From positions 124,001 through 188,000 of the forward strand of contig NZ_SUNC01000003.1 in NCBI RefSeq assembly GCF_007570835.1: 64,000 nucleotides of DNA, in the 5' to 3' direction. The translations under genes and the position numbers were made by a program. Below are positions 33,932 through 41,795 of this stretch, piece after piece. Position 1 is the stretch's first letter. Every line of letters begins with the position of its first letter. A model generated the notes under the pieces. That model saw only the letters and a program-made list of their open reading frames with translations. It did not search any database and was not told the DNA's origin. The stretch is from Croceicoccus sediminis. Lineage in GTDB: Bacteria; Pseudomonadota; Alphaproteobacteria; Sphingomonadales; Sphingomonadaceae.

Positions 33932-34108
33932 ATGGTCGAAGCAGCGAGCACCACGCCGACAGGGACCAGGTGCGCATTCCCAATGGGGCGACCTCAAATC
34001 GCGACGCGATCGGTTGACCTTCCTGCCAAAGACGTCTTTCCTTTCAGCCGGAACATCGACGTACTCGAAGCATCCGCCACGGCGCGCATGACGAAACTCG
34101 CCATCTGA
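33932..34108 (+). CDS. Possible small protein, 58 residues, unknown
   Basis: An ATG at 33932 has AGAGG seven bases upstream and gives a 58-residue frame ending at 34108, nine bases before the enolase-like start. It opens MVEAASTTPTGTRCAFPMGR and ends SATARMTKLAI. I recognise no family. The operator at 33890 sits 30 bases before this start, the same distance seen for other first genes of the island, which favours its being the first cistron. It could equally be untranslated leader. Confidence 0.4.
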   Translation: MVEAASTTPTGTRCAFPMGRPQIATRSVDLPAKDVFPFSRNIDVLEASATARMTKLAI

Positions 34109-34117
34109 TCGCCGGGC

Positions 34118-35095
34118 ATGAACGAAGGTCCGGAAGCGCTGGATTTGAGAGTCGAAACAGTCACGATTGTCCCGGTCGAGGGAAATGCCGAGATCTGCCG
34201 GCTGTTGCTTGGCACGAATGTCGGCATCGTCGGCATGAGCTTGTGTGACAAGGCCACGGGCCTGATCGCCGCAAAGCTTGGCAATTCGGCGATTGCTGGC
34301 AAAGACCCGCGCGCTGCACCGGCGCTTTATCACGCACTCCACGCTGCCGATGCCGCTCCGCCCGCGATCGCCGCGCTCGACATCGCCTTGTGGGATGCAA
34401 AATCGAAGACGGAGGGCGTACCGCTCTGGCGGACCCTGGGCGGTAGTCGGGGGCCATGGAACGTGATGCGCGGCGATGCCAAGGGCCAGGCCATCCACGT
34501 TCAGCTGGAAGGCAATCTTGACCAGGACCTTGAACGCATTGCGGCAGCCCAAAGTGCGATCGCGCGTAAAATCGTCGAACCGGTCATCGCTCTCACTTTT
34601 CCTGCCAATTGGAACCACCCAGACGATGCAGCGAAAGTTATCGCCCATGCCCAGGCGATAGAACGCCACTTCGACATAGCCTTCATCGAACTGTCCCTTC
34701 CTTTAGACAGTACAGGGGCGCATCTCGCGATCGGCAAAGTCATCCGGGCCGCGCTATGCAATGGCAGGGGTTTCGGGCGCATCTCGGATTTTCGTCCCGC
34801 GCTGGAATGCAGGGCGCTGGACGGATATTTGCTTGACGTGGACGCCCTTGGCCTGACCGGCGCGATGGTGGTCGCGAATGCCGCTGCAGCTTATGATCTG
34901 CCGGTCTTGCTTGCACCGTCCATGGGCAATCTGGCGCTACACTTGTGCGGGGCGATGCCCAATTTTGCCTTCGCGATGTGGGATGGGCGCCTCACCGCAA
35001 GCGGTACAGGTCGGGCCGACCAGAGCCAATCCGTGCCGGGCCTTGATGCCACGCTTGGCGATGATCCCGGCATTGGGCTGGAGGGGTTCTCGTGA
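34118..35095 (+). CDS. Degenerate enolase-superfamily protein, probably non-catalytic
   Basis: The 325-residue protein aligns with mandelate-racemase/muconate-lactonising enzymes, for example PPAIAALDIALWDAKSKTEG followed by PLWRTLGG. The catalytic parts are altered. The first metal-ligand block, normally like MIDANEYW, reads LTFPANWNH; the second, normally like VEEP, reads FIELSLP; and no KxK is found after the first strand. It is also shorter than its neighbour. Its last codons overlap the GTG start of the next, intact family member (GTGA), so the two are co-translated. It may be an inactive partner subunit or a decaying paralogue. The ATG start has only a weak GGG upstream. Confidence 0.75.
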   Translation: MNEGPEALDLRVETVTIVPVEGNAEICRLLLGTNVGIVGMSLCDKATGLIAAKLGNSAIAGKDPRAAPALYHALHAADAAPPAIAALDIALWDAKSKTEGVPLWRTLGGSRGPWNVMRGDAKGQAIHVQLEGNLDQDLERIAAAQSAIARKIVEPVIALTFPANWNHPDDAAKVIAHAQAIERHFDIAFIELSLPLDSTGAHLAIGKVIRAALCNGRGFGRISDFRPALECRALDGYLLDVDALGLTGAMVVANAAAAYDLPVLLAPSMGNLALHLCGAMPNFAFAMWDGRLTASGTGRADQSQSVPGLDATLGDDPGIGLEGFS

Positions 35096-36273
35096 AGATC
35101 ACAGACTTCAGGCTCGACACCTATGTCATGAAGATGGACCGCCTGGTCGGCGATGCCAATCTGCCCGACGGGACCGAGATGATGCCCGGGGCAATCCTGC
35201 GCATCGGGACCGACGAAGGACTGGAAGGTATTTCGCTGGGCTTTGGCACGGGGATTGCCGAACTCTTCCCGGCGATTGAGGGGTGCGACCCGCGTGACAC
35301 CGTTCACCTTTGGAAACGCATTCGGGACTGGCTGCACAAGGCCGGTAACGAGGGCATGGCCTCGCTTTCATTCAGCGCGATCGATGCCGCACTGTGGGAT
35401 CTCAAGGCAAAGATCGCAGGCGTGCCGCTCTGGCAGCTGCTGGGTGGGCGCGAGGGCCGGGTTAAGGCCTATGCGTCGGGGCTGGACTATTGCCTGTCGG
35501 ATGAAGACCTGTTCCGGTTTTACAGACGCATGGCCGAACGGGGTGTTGGCGCGGGCAAGCTCAAGGTCGGGCTGGACCTGAAGGCCGACATGCGCCGCAT
35601 CGGGATCATGCAGGAAGCGCTCAGCATCGCCAGCGACAAGCCGGAGCTGATGATCGATGCGAACGAATACTGGTCAGCGCGCCACGCAATCCGCTGGATG
35701 GCCCGGATCGAAGAGAAATTCGACATCGTCTGGGTGGAAGAACCCGCAGCGCGCCATGATTACCTCGGCTTACGCCAGGTTTCGGATAGCATTCGCGCAA
35801 GTGTGGCCAGCGCCGAGAATCTGAAGTCGCTGGAGCAAGTCTCTCCACTCCTCGCGAACCGGTCAGCCAGCATTCTCAACCTGTCGGCCAACCATTCCGG
35901 GGTAACCGGTTGCCGCCAGATCGCCCAGGCGGCACACGGATTTGGCGTATCGGTGTCGATGATGAATTGTCAGGCGAATTTCATGGCGCATGTCGCTGCG
36001 GCGCTGCCCAACCATACCATGATGGAAGTGGTCGACCCCGGACGGGAACACTGCCTGACATTCGATAACTGGATAGAAGATGGCCATATCGTCATGGGCG
36101 AGGCCCCGGGCTTTGGCATCGGCGTCCGTGAAGACGTGCTGGCCATGTTGCAGGCCGATCCGCCGCAAGGAAAGGGCAAGTTCCCATTTCCCCGTCGTGA
36201 GGGGGCGGGCCTTTACATCGTGCCGCCACAGCCTGGCGAAGTGCCCTGGGCCACTACGCAACCGGAAGAATAA
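35092..36273 (+). CDS. Enolase-superfamily dehydratase (mandelate racemase/muconate lactonising family)
   Basis: The 393-residue enzyme starts at GTG overlapping the previous stop. It has AIDAALWDLKAKIAGVPLWQ, a KxK in GKLKVGLD, and metal ligands Asp in MIDANEYW, Glu in VWVEEPA and Glu in ASAENLKS. These are the features of sugar-acid dehydratases and racemases of this superfamily. The C-terminal histidine motif is not of the fuconate type (it has SMMNCQANFMAHVA instead), so its specificity differs from that of the paralogue at 37180. It probably dehydrates or epimerises an aldonate-like acid in the cytoplasm. Confidence 0.88.
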   Translation: MKITDFRLDTYVMKMDRLVGDANLPDGTEMMPGAILRIGTDEGLEGISLGFGTGIAELFPAIEGCDPRDTVHLWKRIRDWLHKAGNEGMASLSFSAIDAALWDLKAKIAGVPLWQLLGGREGRVKAYASGLDYCLSDEDLFRFYRRMAERGVGAGKLKVGLDLKADMRRIGIMQEALSIASDKPELMIDANEYWSARHAIRWMARIEEKFDIVWVEEPAARHDYLGLRQVSDSIRASVASAENLKSLEQVSPLLANRSASILNLSANHSGVTGCRQIAQAAHGFGVSVSMMNCQANFMAHVAAALPNHTMMEVVDPGREHCLTFDNWIEDGHIVMGEAPGFGIGVREDVLAMLQADPPQGKGKFPFPRREGAGLYIVPPQPGEVPWATTQPEE

Positions 36274-36294
36274 CGGGCATGCCCGGCTGGATCG

Positions 36295-37158
36295 TCAACG
36301 ATACAGCGGAAGGCCGTCCACTCCGACATGGATTTTTTGCAACGTATTGGTCGACGCTTCGGTGACATAAAGATCGCCGCTTCCTGGCTGTCCGAATGCA
36401 AGGTTCGTGGGATGCGTTCCTTCCACCGGGATGCGGCTTTCGACCGTACCGTCAGGCGCCAGAACGGTGATATCCCCCTGCCCGAATACGGCGTGGAAGG
36501 ATCGACCGTCAGCCGCGAATTTCATGCCATCCGGTCCCTTGACCTCCTCCATCGCACGCGGCGTTGCAACGACATTGCCGAAAGGTATTCGCCGGCCTTG
36601 TGACGCGATACGAAATATCTCTCCAGTCAGCGTTTCGTTGGCAAACAACTGCCCATCACTTGAAAACGCCAGGCCATTGGCGAACTGGATGCCCGACAAC
36701 AGGCATGTCACTTCTCTGGAAGCCGGATCGATGCGGAAAATGCGGCCGTCGACTGGCAGCTTGTACCACTCGGGATTGACCTCACCATTCGGTGCAAGAT
36801 CGTCTTCCAGAACACCCGAATCCGTCATGTAGATGGCACCGTCCGGTCCCACTGCGACATCGTTGGGAAAGAGAAATCGTTCTCCGTCGCAAGCGTCCGC
36901 GACCGTGTCGATCCGACCATCCGGGGCCAGCCGAAGCAGCGCGCGCTGCCGCGTCTCGGCCACCCAGATATTGCCCGCGCGGTCCATCGCCAGCCCATTG
37001 GGGCGCCCGGTCTGCGCCAGCACCTCCTTTTCCCGACCATCAGCCGATATTCGGGAAATCTGGCCTGTCGCCGGCGACATTTCGACAACAAGCAACCCAC
37101 CATCGTCGAGCATGACTGGGCCTTCTGGAAATTCGAGACCGGATGCGAGTATGGCCAT
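36295..37158 (-). CDS. SMP-30/gluconolactonase family lactonase
   Basis: The 287-residue six-bladed beta-propeller has the family's metal-site landmarks: the Glu in LEFPEGPVM, an Asn in LFPNDVAVGPDG, an Asn in FANGLAFSSDG and the Asp-containing GPDGMKFA. Such enzymes hydrolyse aldonolactones to aldonates. It lies 21 bases behind the fuconate-dehydratase-like gene in the same direction, so product and substrate fit: lactone opening followed by dehydration. Confidence 0.9.
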   Translation of the reverse strand: MAILASGLEFPEGPVMLDDGGLLVVEMSPATGQISRISADGREKEVLAQTGRPNGLAMDRAGNIWVAETRQRALLRLAPDGRIDTVADACDGERFLFPNDVAVGPDGAIYMTDSGVLEDDLAPNGEVNPEWYKLPVDGRIFRIDPASREVTCLLSGIQFANGLAFSSDGQLFANETLTGEIFRIASQGRRIPFGNVVATPRAMEEVKGPDGMKFAADGRSFHAVFGQGDITVLAPDGTVESRIPVEGTHPTNLAFGQPGSGDLYVTEASTNTLQKIHVGVDGLPLYR

Positions 37159-37179
37159 AATCTATATTCCAGTTGCAGC

Positions 37180-38277
37180 TCAGGCCACGCGGAATCGCGT
37201 GAAAGCCTCTTCGCCAAATTCGGTGGACGCCCCCGGCCGGTCCGGCGCCAGACATGCACCGTGCTTCAACTTCAGTTGATCCTCAAACGGCCCCTCGTCC
37301 CAGAACGGAATGACTTCCAGCATCCATGCATTGGAGTTCGCCCGAACGAGATGCTGATGGATTTGCCCAATATCGCCAGCGTGGGGACAGATTTGGAGCC
37401 CCGATTTTGCAGCGGCCTCTGCCACGTCCAGCCAAGGCGTAATCCCGCCAACGCGGCACGCGTCGACTTGCACGACATCCACGGCGCCACGCGCGATAAA
37501 CGCATCGAACAGATGCGAAGAGTAGACATTTTCGCCCAGCGCCAAAGGCATTCGACAAGCCTCATTCAAACGCGCGTGACCATCGATGTCGTCTGGATGG
37601 AGTGGTTCTTCGATCCACCCCAGATCGAAGGATTCCAACCGCTGCACCGCTTGTTGCGCACGCGTCAGATCCCAGTTCTGGTTGGCATCGGCCATCAGCA
37701 GAATGTCGTTGCCAATGACTGCGCGAACAGCTTCCACCCGCGCGATATCCGCATCGAGATCAGGGCCACCAACCTTGATTTTCAAAGCTGAGAAACCGTC
37801 GTCGATCTGGCGCAGCGCTTCATCGCGCAGCCGCTCGACAGAGAAATTCAGCCACCCGCCATTGGTATTGTATGCGGGAAACGGCGAAGCATCATCACCG
37901 CCCAGCAATCGCCACAACGGCAACCCGGCGTGCTTTGCACACAAGTCCCACAAAGCGATATCTATGGCCGAAAGCGCGACGTGAACCGCCCCCGCACGGC
38001 CAATCCACAGCCCCTTTCCGCTATAGAGCCGCGACCATATGTCACGCACGTTGCGGGGATCTTCGCCGATAATTTCGTCCGCCAACAGGGTATCGAGGGC
38101 GCATTTGACGACAGCGGCCCCGTGACCGACGGTTGCGAACCATCCCGTGCCCACCATTCCGCAAGCGGTTCTGACACGCAGGCCGACAAACTCGATCCGT
38201 TCTACCGAACGCTGACTATCTGCGATGCCGGGAACAGGCACATGCAGGATAAATGTCTCGGTATCGGCGATCTTCAT
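37180..38277 (-). CDS. L-fuconate-dehydratase-like enolase-superfamily enzyme
   Basis: The 365-residue protein has the metal ligands Asp in MADANQNW, Glu in GWIEEPL and Glu in LGENVYS, with KxK in ALKIKVGG. The C-terminal ICPHAGDIGQIHQHLV resembles the CPHAGG histidine motif of L-fuconate dehydratase and related acid-sugar dehydratases. It should convert an aldonate to the 2-keto-3-deoxyaldonate. The ATG at 38275-38277 lies ten bases after the NTF2-like gene; an open frame reaches further upstream but overlaps that gene. The precise sugar, L-fuconate or another six- or five-carbon acid, cannot be decided. Confidence 0.88.
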   Translation of the reverse strand: MKIADTETFILHVPVPGIADSQRSVERIEFVGLRVRTACGMVGTGWFATVGHGAAVVKCALDTLLADEIIGEDPRNVRDIWSRLYSGKGLWIGRAGAVHVALSAIDIALWDLCAKHAGLPLWRLLGGDDASPFPAYNTNGGWLNFSVERLRDEALRQIDDGFSALKIKVGGPDLDADIARVEAVRAVIGNDILLMADANQNWDLTRAQQAVQRLESFDLGWIEEPLHPDDIDGHARLNEACRMPLALGENVYSSHLFDAFIARGAVDVVQVDACRVGGITPWLDVAEAAAKSGLQICPHAGDIGQIHQHLVRANSNAWMLEVIPFWDEGPFEDQLKLKHGACLAPDRPGASTEFGEEAFTRFRVA

Positions 38278-38287
38278 GGCAATGGCC

Positions 38288-38758
38288 CTAGCGGCGCCCC
38301 TGGATGACAGGCGGTTCCATCGGATAGCCCAATGCTTCGTAGTCGTAGTCACCCAGCATGTGGCTCTGGATCGGATCGGGCACAGCAGGGGCGGCGTAAT
38401 ATGCCCTGATCTGCGTGATCAGACCCCTTTCAGAAAAAATGTACCACTCATCTCCGCGCAGATAGATGCCCTGCCCGGTCTTGAAATGCGTCCACTCGAT
38501 AACCGCCTCTCGCTTGGCGGGGTCAGCCAGAACGCGATCAACGGTCCAGATCGAGCCCAGATTGCGCACTGCAGCGATCCAGCCATTGGCAATTCCCGCG
38601 GCACCGAAAAACGTGCCCTGCGGCGCCCCGGCCGGAAAGTAGTGATTGGCCTCCGGCTCCATGCACCCGACCATCTTGTCAAAGTCGGCCTCGTTGCAAC
38701 CGTCGAAATACTCCCGAATGGTGGCTTCCATCCCTGCGGCCGTCGTATCGCGCATCAT
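38288..38758 (-). CDS. NTF2-like/SnoaL-fold protein
   Basis: The 156-residue protein has an NTF2-like alpha+beta cone: IREYFDGCNEADFDKMVGCM, then FFGAAGIANGWIAAVRNLGS and a strand-rich C terminus. Its start shares one base with the hydratase stop (TGATG), with AAGGAGG close upstream; the immediately following ATG is an equally good start. Proteins of this fold serve as small isomerases, hydratases or ring-opening enzymes, or as binding proteins. In this operon a role on a keto-sugar acid intermediate is possible but unproven. Confidence 0.75.
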   Translation of the reverse strand: MMRDTTAAGMEATIREYFDGCNEADFDKMVGCMEPEANHYFPAGAPQGTFFGAAGIANGWIAAVRNLGSIWTVDRVLADPAKREAVIEWTHFKTGQGIYLRGDEWYIFSERGLITQIRAYYAAPAVPDPIQSHMLGDYDYEALGYPMEPPVIQGRR

Positions 38759-39585
38759 CAAGCCTCCTTCACGACAGTTGGCCGGCCGGTAAAGTTCAAC
38801 GCAACCTCGCCCAATCGGGCAATGCTGCCGGTGGCGGAACCCTTTCCGGCGATCCGGTAAGATCGGGTGCATGTGCCCGGCAAGACGATGTCACCCGCAT
38901 GCAGGTGGTTTCCGAATTCGGAGATCTTGTTTGCCAGCCAGGCTATCCCGTTGGCAGGATGGCCGAGGATCGCACTGGTATTTCCTTCTTCGACCAACAC
39001 CCCATCAACGTGAAGCTCGGTACGCAATTCGCGCAGATCGAAGTCCCGTGGGCCAAACCTGGTTTCCCCCATCAATACGAAGGCAGACGATCCATTGTCG
39101 CTCACCGTGTCCTCAAGCTTGATGCGCCAGTCCTCGATCCGGGAATCGATGATTTCAAAGCAAATCGATATGTAATCGGTCGCATCCAGCACGTGATCGA
39201 CTGTCAGACCGGGACCTTTAAGGTCCTTTTTCAGCACGAAGGCAGGCTCGACCTCGATCTGCGGATCGATCAATCGATCGAGAGCGAGGGGCTGCCCGGG
39301 GTCAAGCATCATGGCGTCGGTGAGGTGGCCGTAGTCAGGTTCGTCCACTCCGAACAATTGCTGCATCGCTATCGCGGTCAGACCGATCTTGTGACCAATC
39401 ACTCGCTGGCCATTCTTTACCGCGCGATCGATATTGTGCCGCTGGATCCGGTAGGCCTCTGCAAGCGACAGGTCGGGAACCGTGTCGGTCAAGGGTTTGA
39501 TCGGAGCGCGGGTTTCCTGCGCATTGTGCAGACTGTCGGCAAGACCGACCAACAGGTCTCCGCGAGAAACGGTGGATTGCTGCAT
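38758..39585 (-). CDS. 2-oxopent-4-enoate hydratase/4-oxalocrotonate decarboxylase family protein
   Basis: The 275-residue protein belongs to the MhpD/DmpE group of the fumarylacetoacetase superfamily: GHKIGLTAIAMQQLFGVDEP, the acidic metal-site stretch IDPQIEVEPAFVLKKDL and FEIIDSRIEDW. It normally hydrates 2-oxopent-4-enoate to 4-hydroxy-2-oxovalerate, or decarboxylates 2-oxohex-3-enedioate. It is located directly behind an aldolase gene (55-base gap), the same order of steps as in lower meta-cleavage pathways. In a sugar-acid setting it might act on a 2-oxo-3-deoxy acid. Confidence 0.88.
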   Translation of the reverse strand: MQQSTVSRGDLLVGLADSLHNAQETRAPIKPLTDTVPDLSLAEAYRIQRHNIDRAVKNGQRVIGHKIGLTAIAMQQLFGVDEPDYGHLTDAMMLDPGQPLALDRLIDPQIEVEPAFVLKKDLKGPGLTVDHVLDATDYISICFEIIDSRIEDWRIKLEDTVSDNGSSAFVLMGETRFGPRDFDLRELRTELHVDGVLVEEGNTSAILGHPANGIAWLANKISEFGNHLHAGDIVLPGTCTRSYRIAGKGSATGSIARLGEVALNFTGRPTVVKEA

Positions 39586-39640
39586 GGTATCTCAGATCTT
39601 TCGTTGTTGCGGCCCGTGGTGGGCGGAAGTTCTTGTTGGG

Positions 39641-40465
39641 CTAGGCGGCATTTGACGGTGAACGGCCGGCAAGCACGGATTTCGCGCCATCCAGCAGCAT
39701 CCGACCATCAAAGCTGAGGCATTGCAGAGTGACGTTCTTCGCCGCCCACTCATTGCTGTCCGCAATCGTGTCGATGTAGATGCCGAACCGGACATCGCTT
39801 CCGCATCGCGCAATAGCCTCGTCGATCGCACCGAATACGCGCTGCTCGCCCGGCGAAATCCCTAGTGCGAGCGCGAGGTCGTAAGGTCCGAAGAACAGCG
39901 CATCGAGCCCCTCGATCGAAGCGATTTCCGGCGCTGCGGCAAGGCCGTCGACACCCTCAATCTGGACGATCGTGAAGACAGATTGGTTCAGGTCCGCCAC
40001 CTGGTCGGCGAGCGATGCGAAGCGACAGATCGGTGAAAGCCCCCGCCCGCCTGCACCGCCATATCTGCATGCCTGAACGATCTGCCTCGCCTCTTCCGCG
40101 CAGGAAATGTGCGGTGCCATGATCCCGTTCGCACCAAGATCGAGAATCTTTCCGATCAAGCCTGGCGAATTATCCCAAGGACGCACGATTACCGGCAAGC
40201 GAACCGCATGCGCTGCTGCAATCATCGCTTCGAGACGTTCGAATCCGAAGGCGGAGTGCTCAAGATCGAGCACCACGAAATCGAATCCGGCTTGAGCAAT
40301 GATCGTAACCGTCGTCGGTGCAGCAAGCTCGATGAGGAAAGTGCCGATCAAGGCGCCTTCTTGCATGCCGATGCGCATCTGACGGCCAAGCGTGAGGGGC
40401 ACGGTTAACCCTGCCCGCTTGCGCTCAGCGAAAACCGGATCCCCCATCCCCTCCTCGTTTTGCAT
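39641..40465 (-). CDS. HpcH/HpaI family aldolase
   Basis: The 274-residue class II (metal-dependent) pyruvate aldolase has GFDFVVLDLEHSAFG, VIVRPWDNSPGLIGKILDLGANGIMAPHI, the catalytic-site Glu in VQIEGVDGLA and FFGPYDLALALG. Relatives cleave 2-keto-3-deoxyglucarate, 2-keto-3-deoxyrhamnonate or 4-hydroxy-2-oxoacids to pyruvate and an aldehyde. GGAGG just before the ATG fixes the start. It is the first gene of a five-gene operon (aldolase, hydratase, NTF2-like, dehydratase, lactonase) and has a perfect operator palindrome 52 bases upstream. Confidence 0.92.
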   Translation of the reverse strand: MQNEEGMGDPVFAERKRAGLTVPLTLGRQMRIGMQEGALIGTFLIELAAPTTVTIIAQAGFDFVVLDLEHSAFGFERLEAMIAAAHAVRLPVIVRPWDNSPGLIGKILDLGANGIMAPHISCAEEARQIVQACRYGGAGGRGLSPICRFASLADQVADLNQSVFTIVQIEGVDGLAAAPEIASIEGLDALFFGPYDLALALGISPGEQRVFGAIDEAIARCGSDVRFGIYIDTIADSNEWAAKNVTLQCLSFDGRMLLDGAKSVLAGRSPSNAA

Positions 40466-40517
40466 CTCGCCTCCTCAAGCGGGCTTCCAACAAGCCTGAC
40501 CCATGATTAGGTGCTGT

Positions 40518-40529
40518 CTAACATGTTAG
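40518..40529. promoter_or_regulatory. Candidate GntR operator, perfect palindrome
   Basis: CTAACATGTTAG, identical to the site at 33890, lies 52 bases upstream of the aldolase operon start. Confidence 0.65.
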
Positions 40530-40664
40530 TAGAGCTCAAGCAAGCGCCTATCGCACACCTCGCTTCGGACAAATTTCAAACGCATATCTCTCATAAAATC
40601 GTCTATCTTAAACCTTATCGCCGACCATCTGCGGGCCCAGCCCACTTGACGCGCCACTCTATTC

Positions 40665-40676
40665 TGGCATGTTAGA
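40665..40676. promoter_or_regulatory. Candidate GntR operator upstream of the AKR gene
   Basis: TGGCATGTTAGA lies 34 bases before the AKR ATG at 40711. The right half matches the palindrome and the left half is degenerate. The neighbourhood TCTGGCATGTTA recurs at 45945, before the MFS gene. Confidence 0.55.
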
Positions 40677-40710
40677 TTGCAAGCCACTTTACACAGGAAG
40701 GATCGATCCC

Positions 40711-41736
40711 ATGGCCATGCCGGGCAGTGTTCACGCGTTCACGACGCGAGCGGGACAGTCTGTTGAGTTCACCGCACTGGGTTTCGGGACGGCATGCCTT
40801 GGCAACTATCGAAAGAAGCTAAGCGATGATGAGGCCTTGAACACGCTGGAAGCGGGCTGGGAGATGGGCCTTCGCTACTTCGATACCGCCCCGTTTTATG
40901 GATTTTCCCTGGCCGAACGCCGGCTTGGACAATTGCTATCCGCCAAGCCTCGCGACAGCTTTACGCTCTCCACCAAAGTCGGCCGGATCCTGGAACCTTG
41001 TGACCCGTCTCAGACCAACCAGGACCTTTACCTCGGTGCGGCCAATTTCATTCCGCAATATGATTACAGTTATGATGGGGTCATGCGCTCCTACGAGGAG
41101 AGCCTTGCACGGATCGGTGTGGAACGGATCGATATTCTTTACGTCCATGACATCGACGCGCTGGTTCACGGTGGGCGCGAAGCGGCGGTTGCCCGCACAC
41201 GAGAGCTGTTCGACACCGGCGGGTGGAAAGCCTTGAGCGAGCTGCGGGATAACGGTGACGTGAAAGCCGTCGGGATCGGTGTCAATGAATGGCAACCTTG
41301 CAAGCTGATGCTGGAACTCGCCGATCCGGATCTCTTTTTGCTCGCCGGGCGCTACACGCTGATCGAGACCGAGCCCCTCGAAACGCTGTTTCCCAAATGC
41401 GAAGCGCGCGGCGTGGGCATCGTCATTGGCGGCCCGTACAATTCCGGAATCCTTGCCGGCGGAGAAACCTACAACTACGGCGACGTCCCTGACGAGGTCA
41501 TGCAAAAAGTCGCCAAGGTCCGGACGATCTGTGCGGACCATGGCGTAACCCTGCCCGCAGCCGCCCTGCAGTTCGCCCATGCGCCATCGGTTGTCACAAG
41601 TGTCATACCTGGGCCGATGAGCGTCGAGGAAGTTCGTTCAAACGGCGCGTTTCTGCAGGAGGAAATACCGCCCGCGTTCTGGCGATCGTTGAAGGACGAG
41701 GGCGTCATTCCTGACAAAGCGCCCGTTCCGATTTGA
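40711..41736 (+). CDS. Aldo/keto reductase, L-fucose/D-threo-aldose dehydrogenase-like
   Basis: The 341-residue AKR has the catalytic Asp and Tyr in RYFDTAPFYGFSLAERRLG, Lys in LSTKVGRIL and His in DILYVHDIDALVHGG. The block YDYSYDGVMRSYEESLARIG is characteristic of the D-threo-aldose/L-fucose/pyridoxal dehydrogenase subfamily, which oxidises sugars to lactones with NAD(P). That fits the SMP-30 lactonase at 36295. I start it at the ATG at 40711, which has AGGAAGGA eight bases upstream; an earlier in-frame ATG at 40669 overlaps the operator-like site. Confidence 0.9.
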   Translation: MAMPGSVHAFTTRAGQSVEFTALGFGTACLGNYRKKLSDDEALNTLEAGWEMGLRYFDTAPFYGFSLAERRLGQLLSAKPRDSFTLSTKVGRILEPCDPSQTNQDLYLGAANFIPQYDYSYDGVMRSYEESLARIGVERIDILYVHDIDALVHGGREAAVARTRELFDTGGWKALSELRDNGDVKAVGIGVNEWQPCKLMLELADPDLFLLAGRYTLIETEPLETLFPKCEARGVGIVIGGPYNSGILAGGETYNYGDVPDEVMQKVAKVRTICADHGVTLPAAALQFAHAPSVVTSVIPGPMSVEEVRSNGAFLQEEIPPAFWRSLKDEGVIPDKAPVPI

Positions 41737-41795
41737 GAGCCTGGCGGTTCCTGATCGGCGTTTTGGCAAAGCTGACGATGCCGGATGGCGAACGG

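Noticed and set aside
33902-34669. 255-codon minus-strand frame over the degenerate enolase gene
   Set aside because: Shadow of the plus-strand gene. The plus-strand protein aligns with a known superfamily and this one does not.
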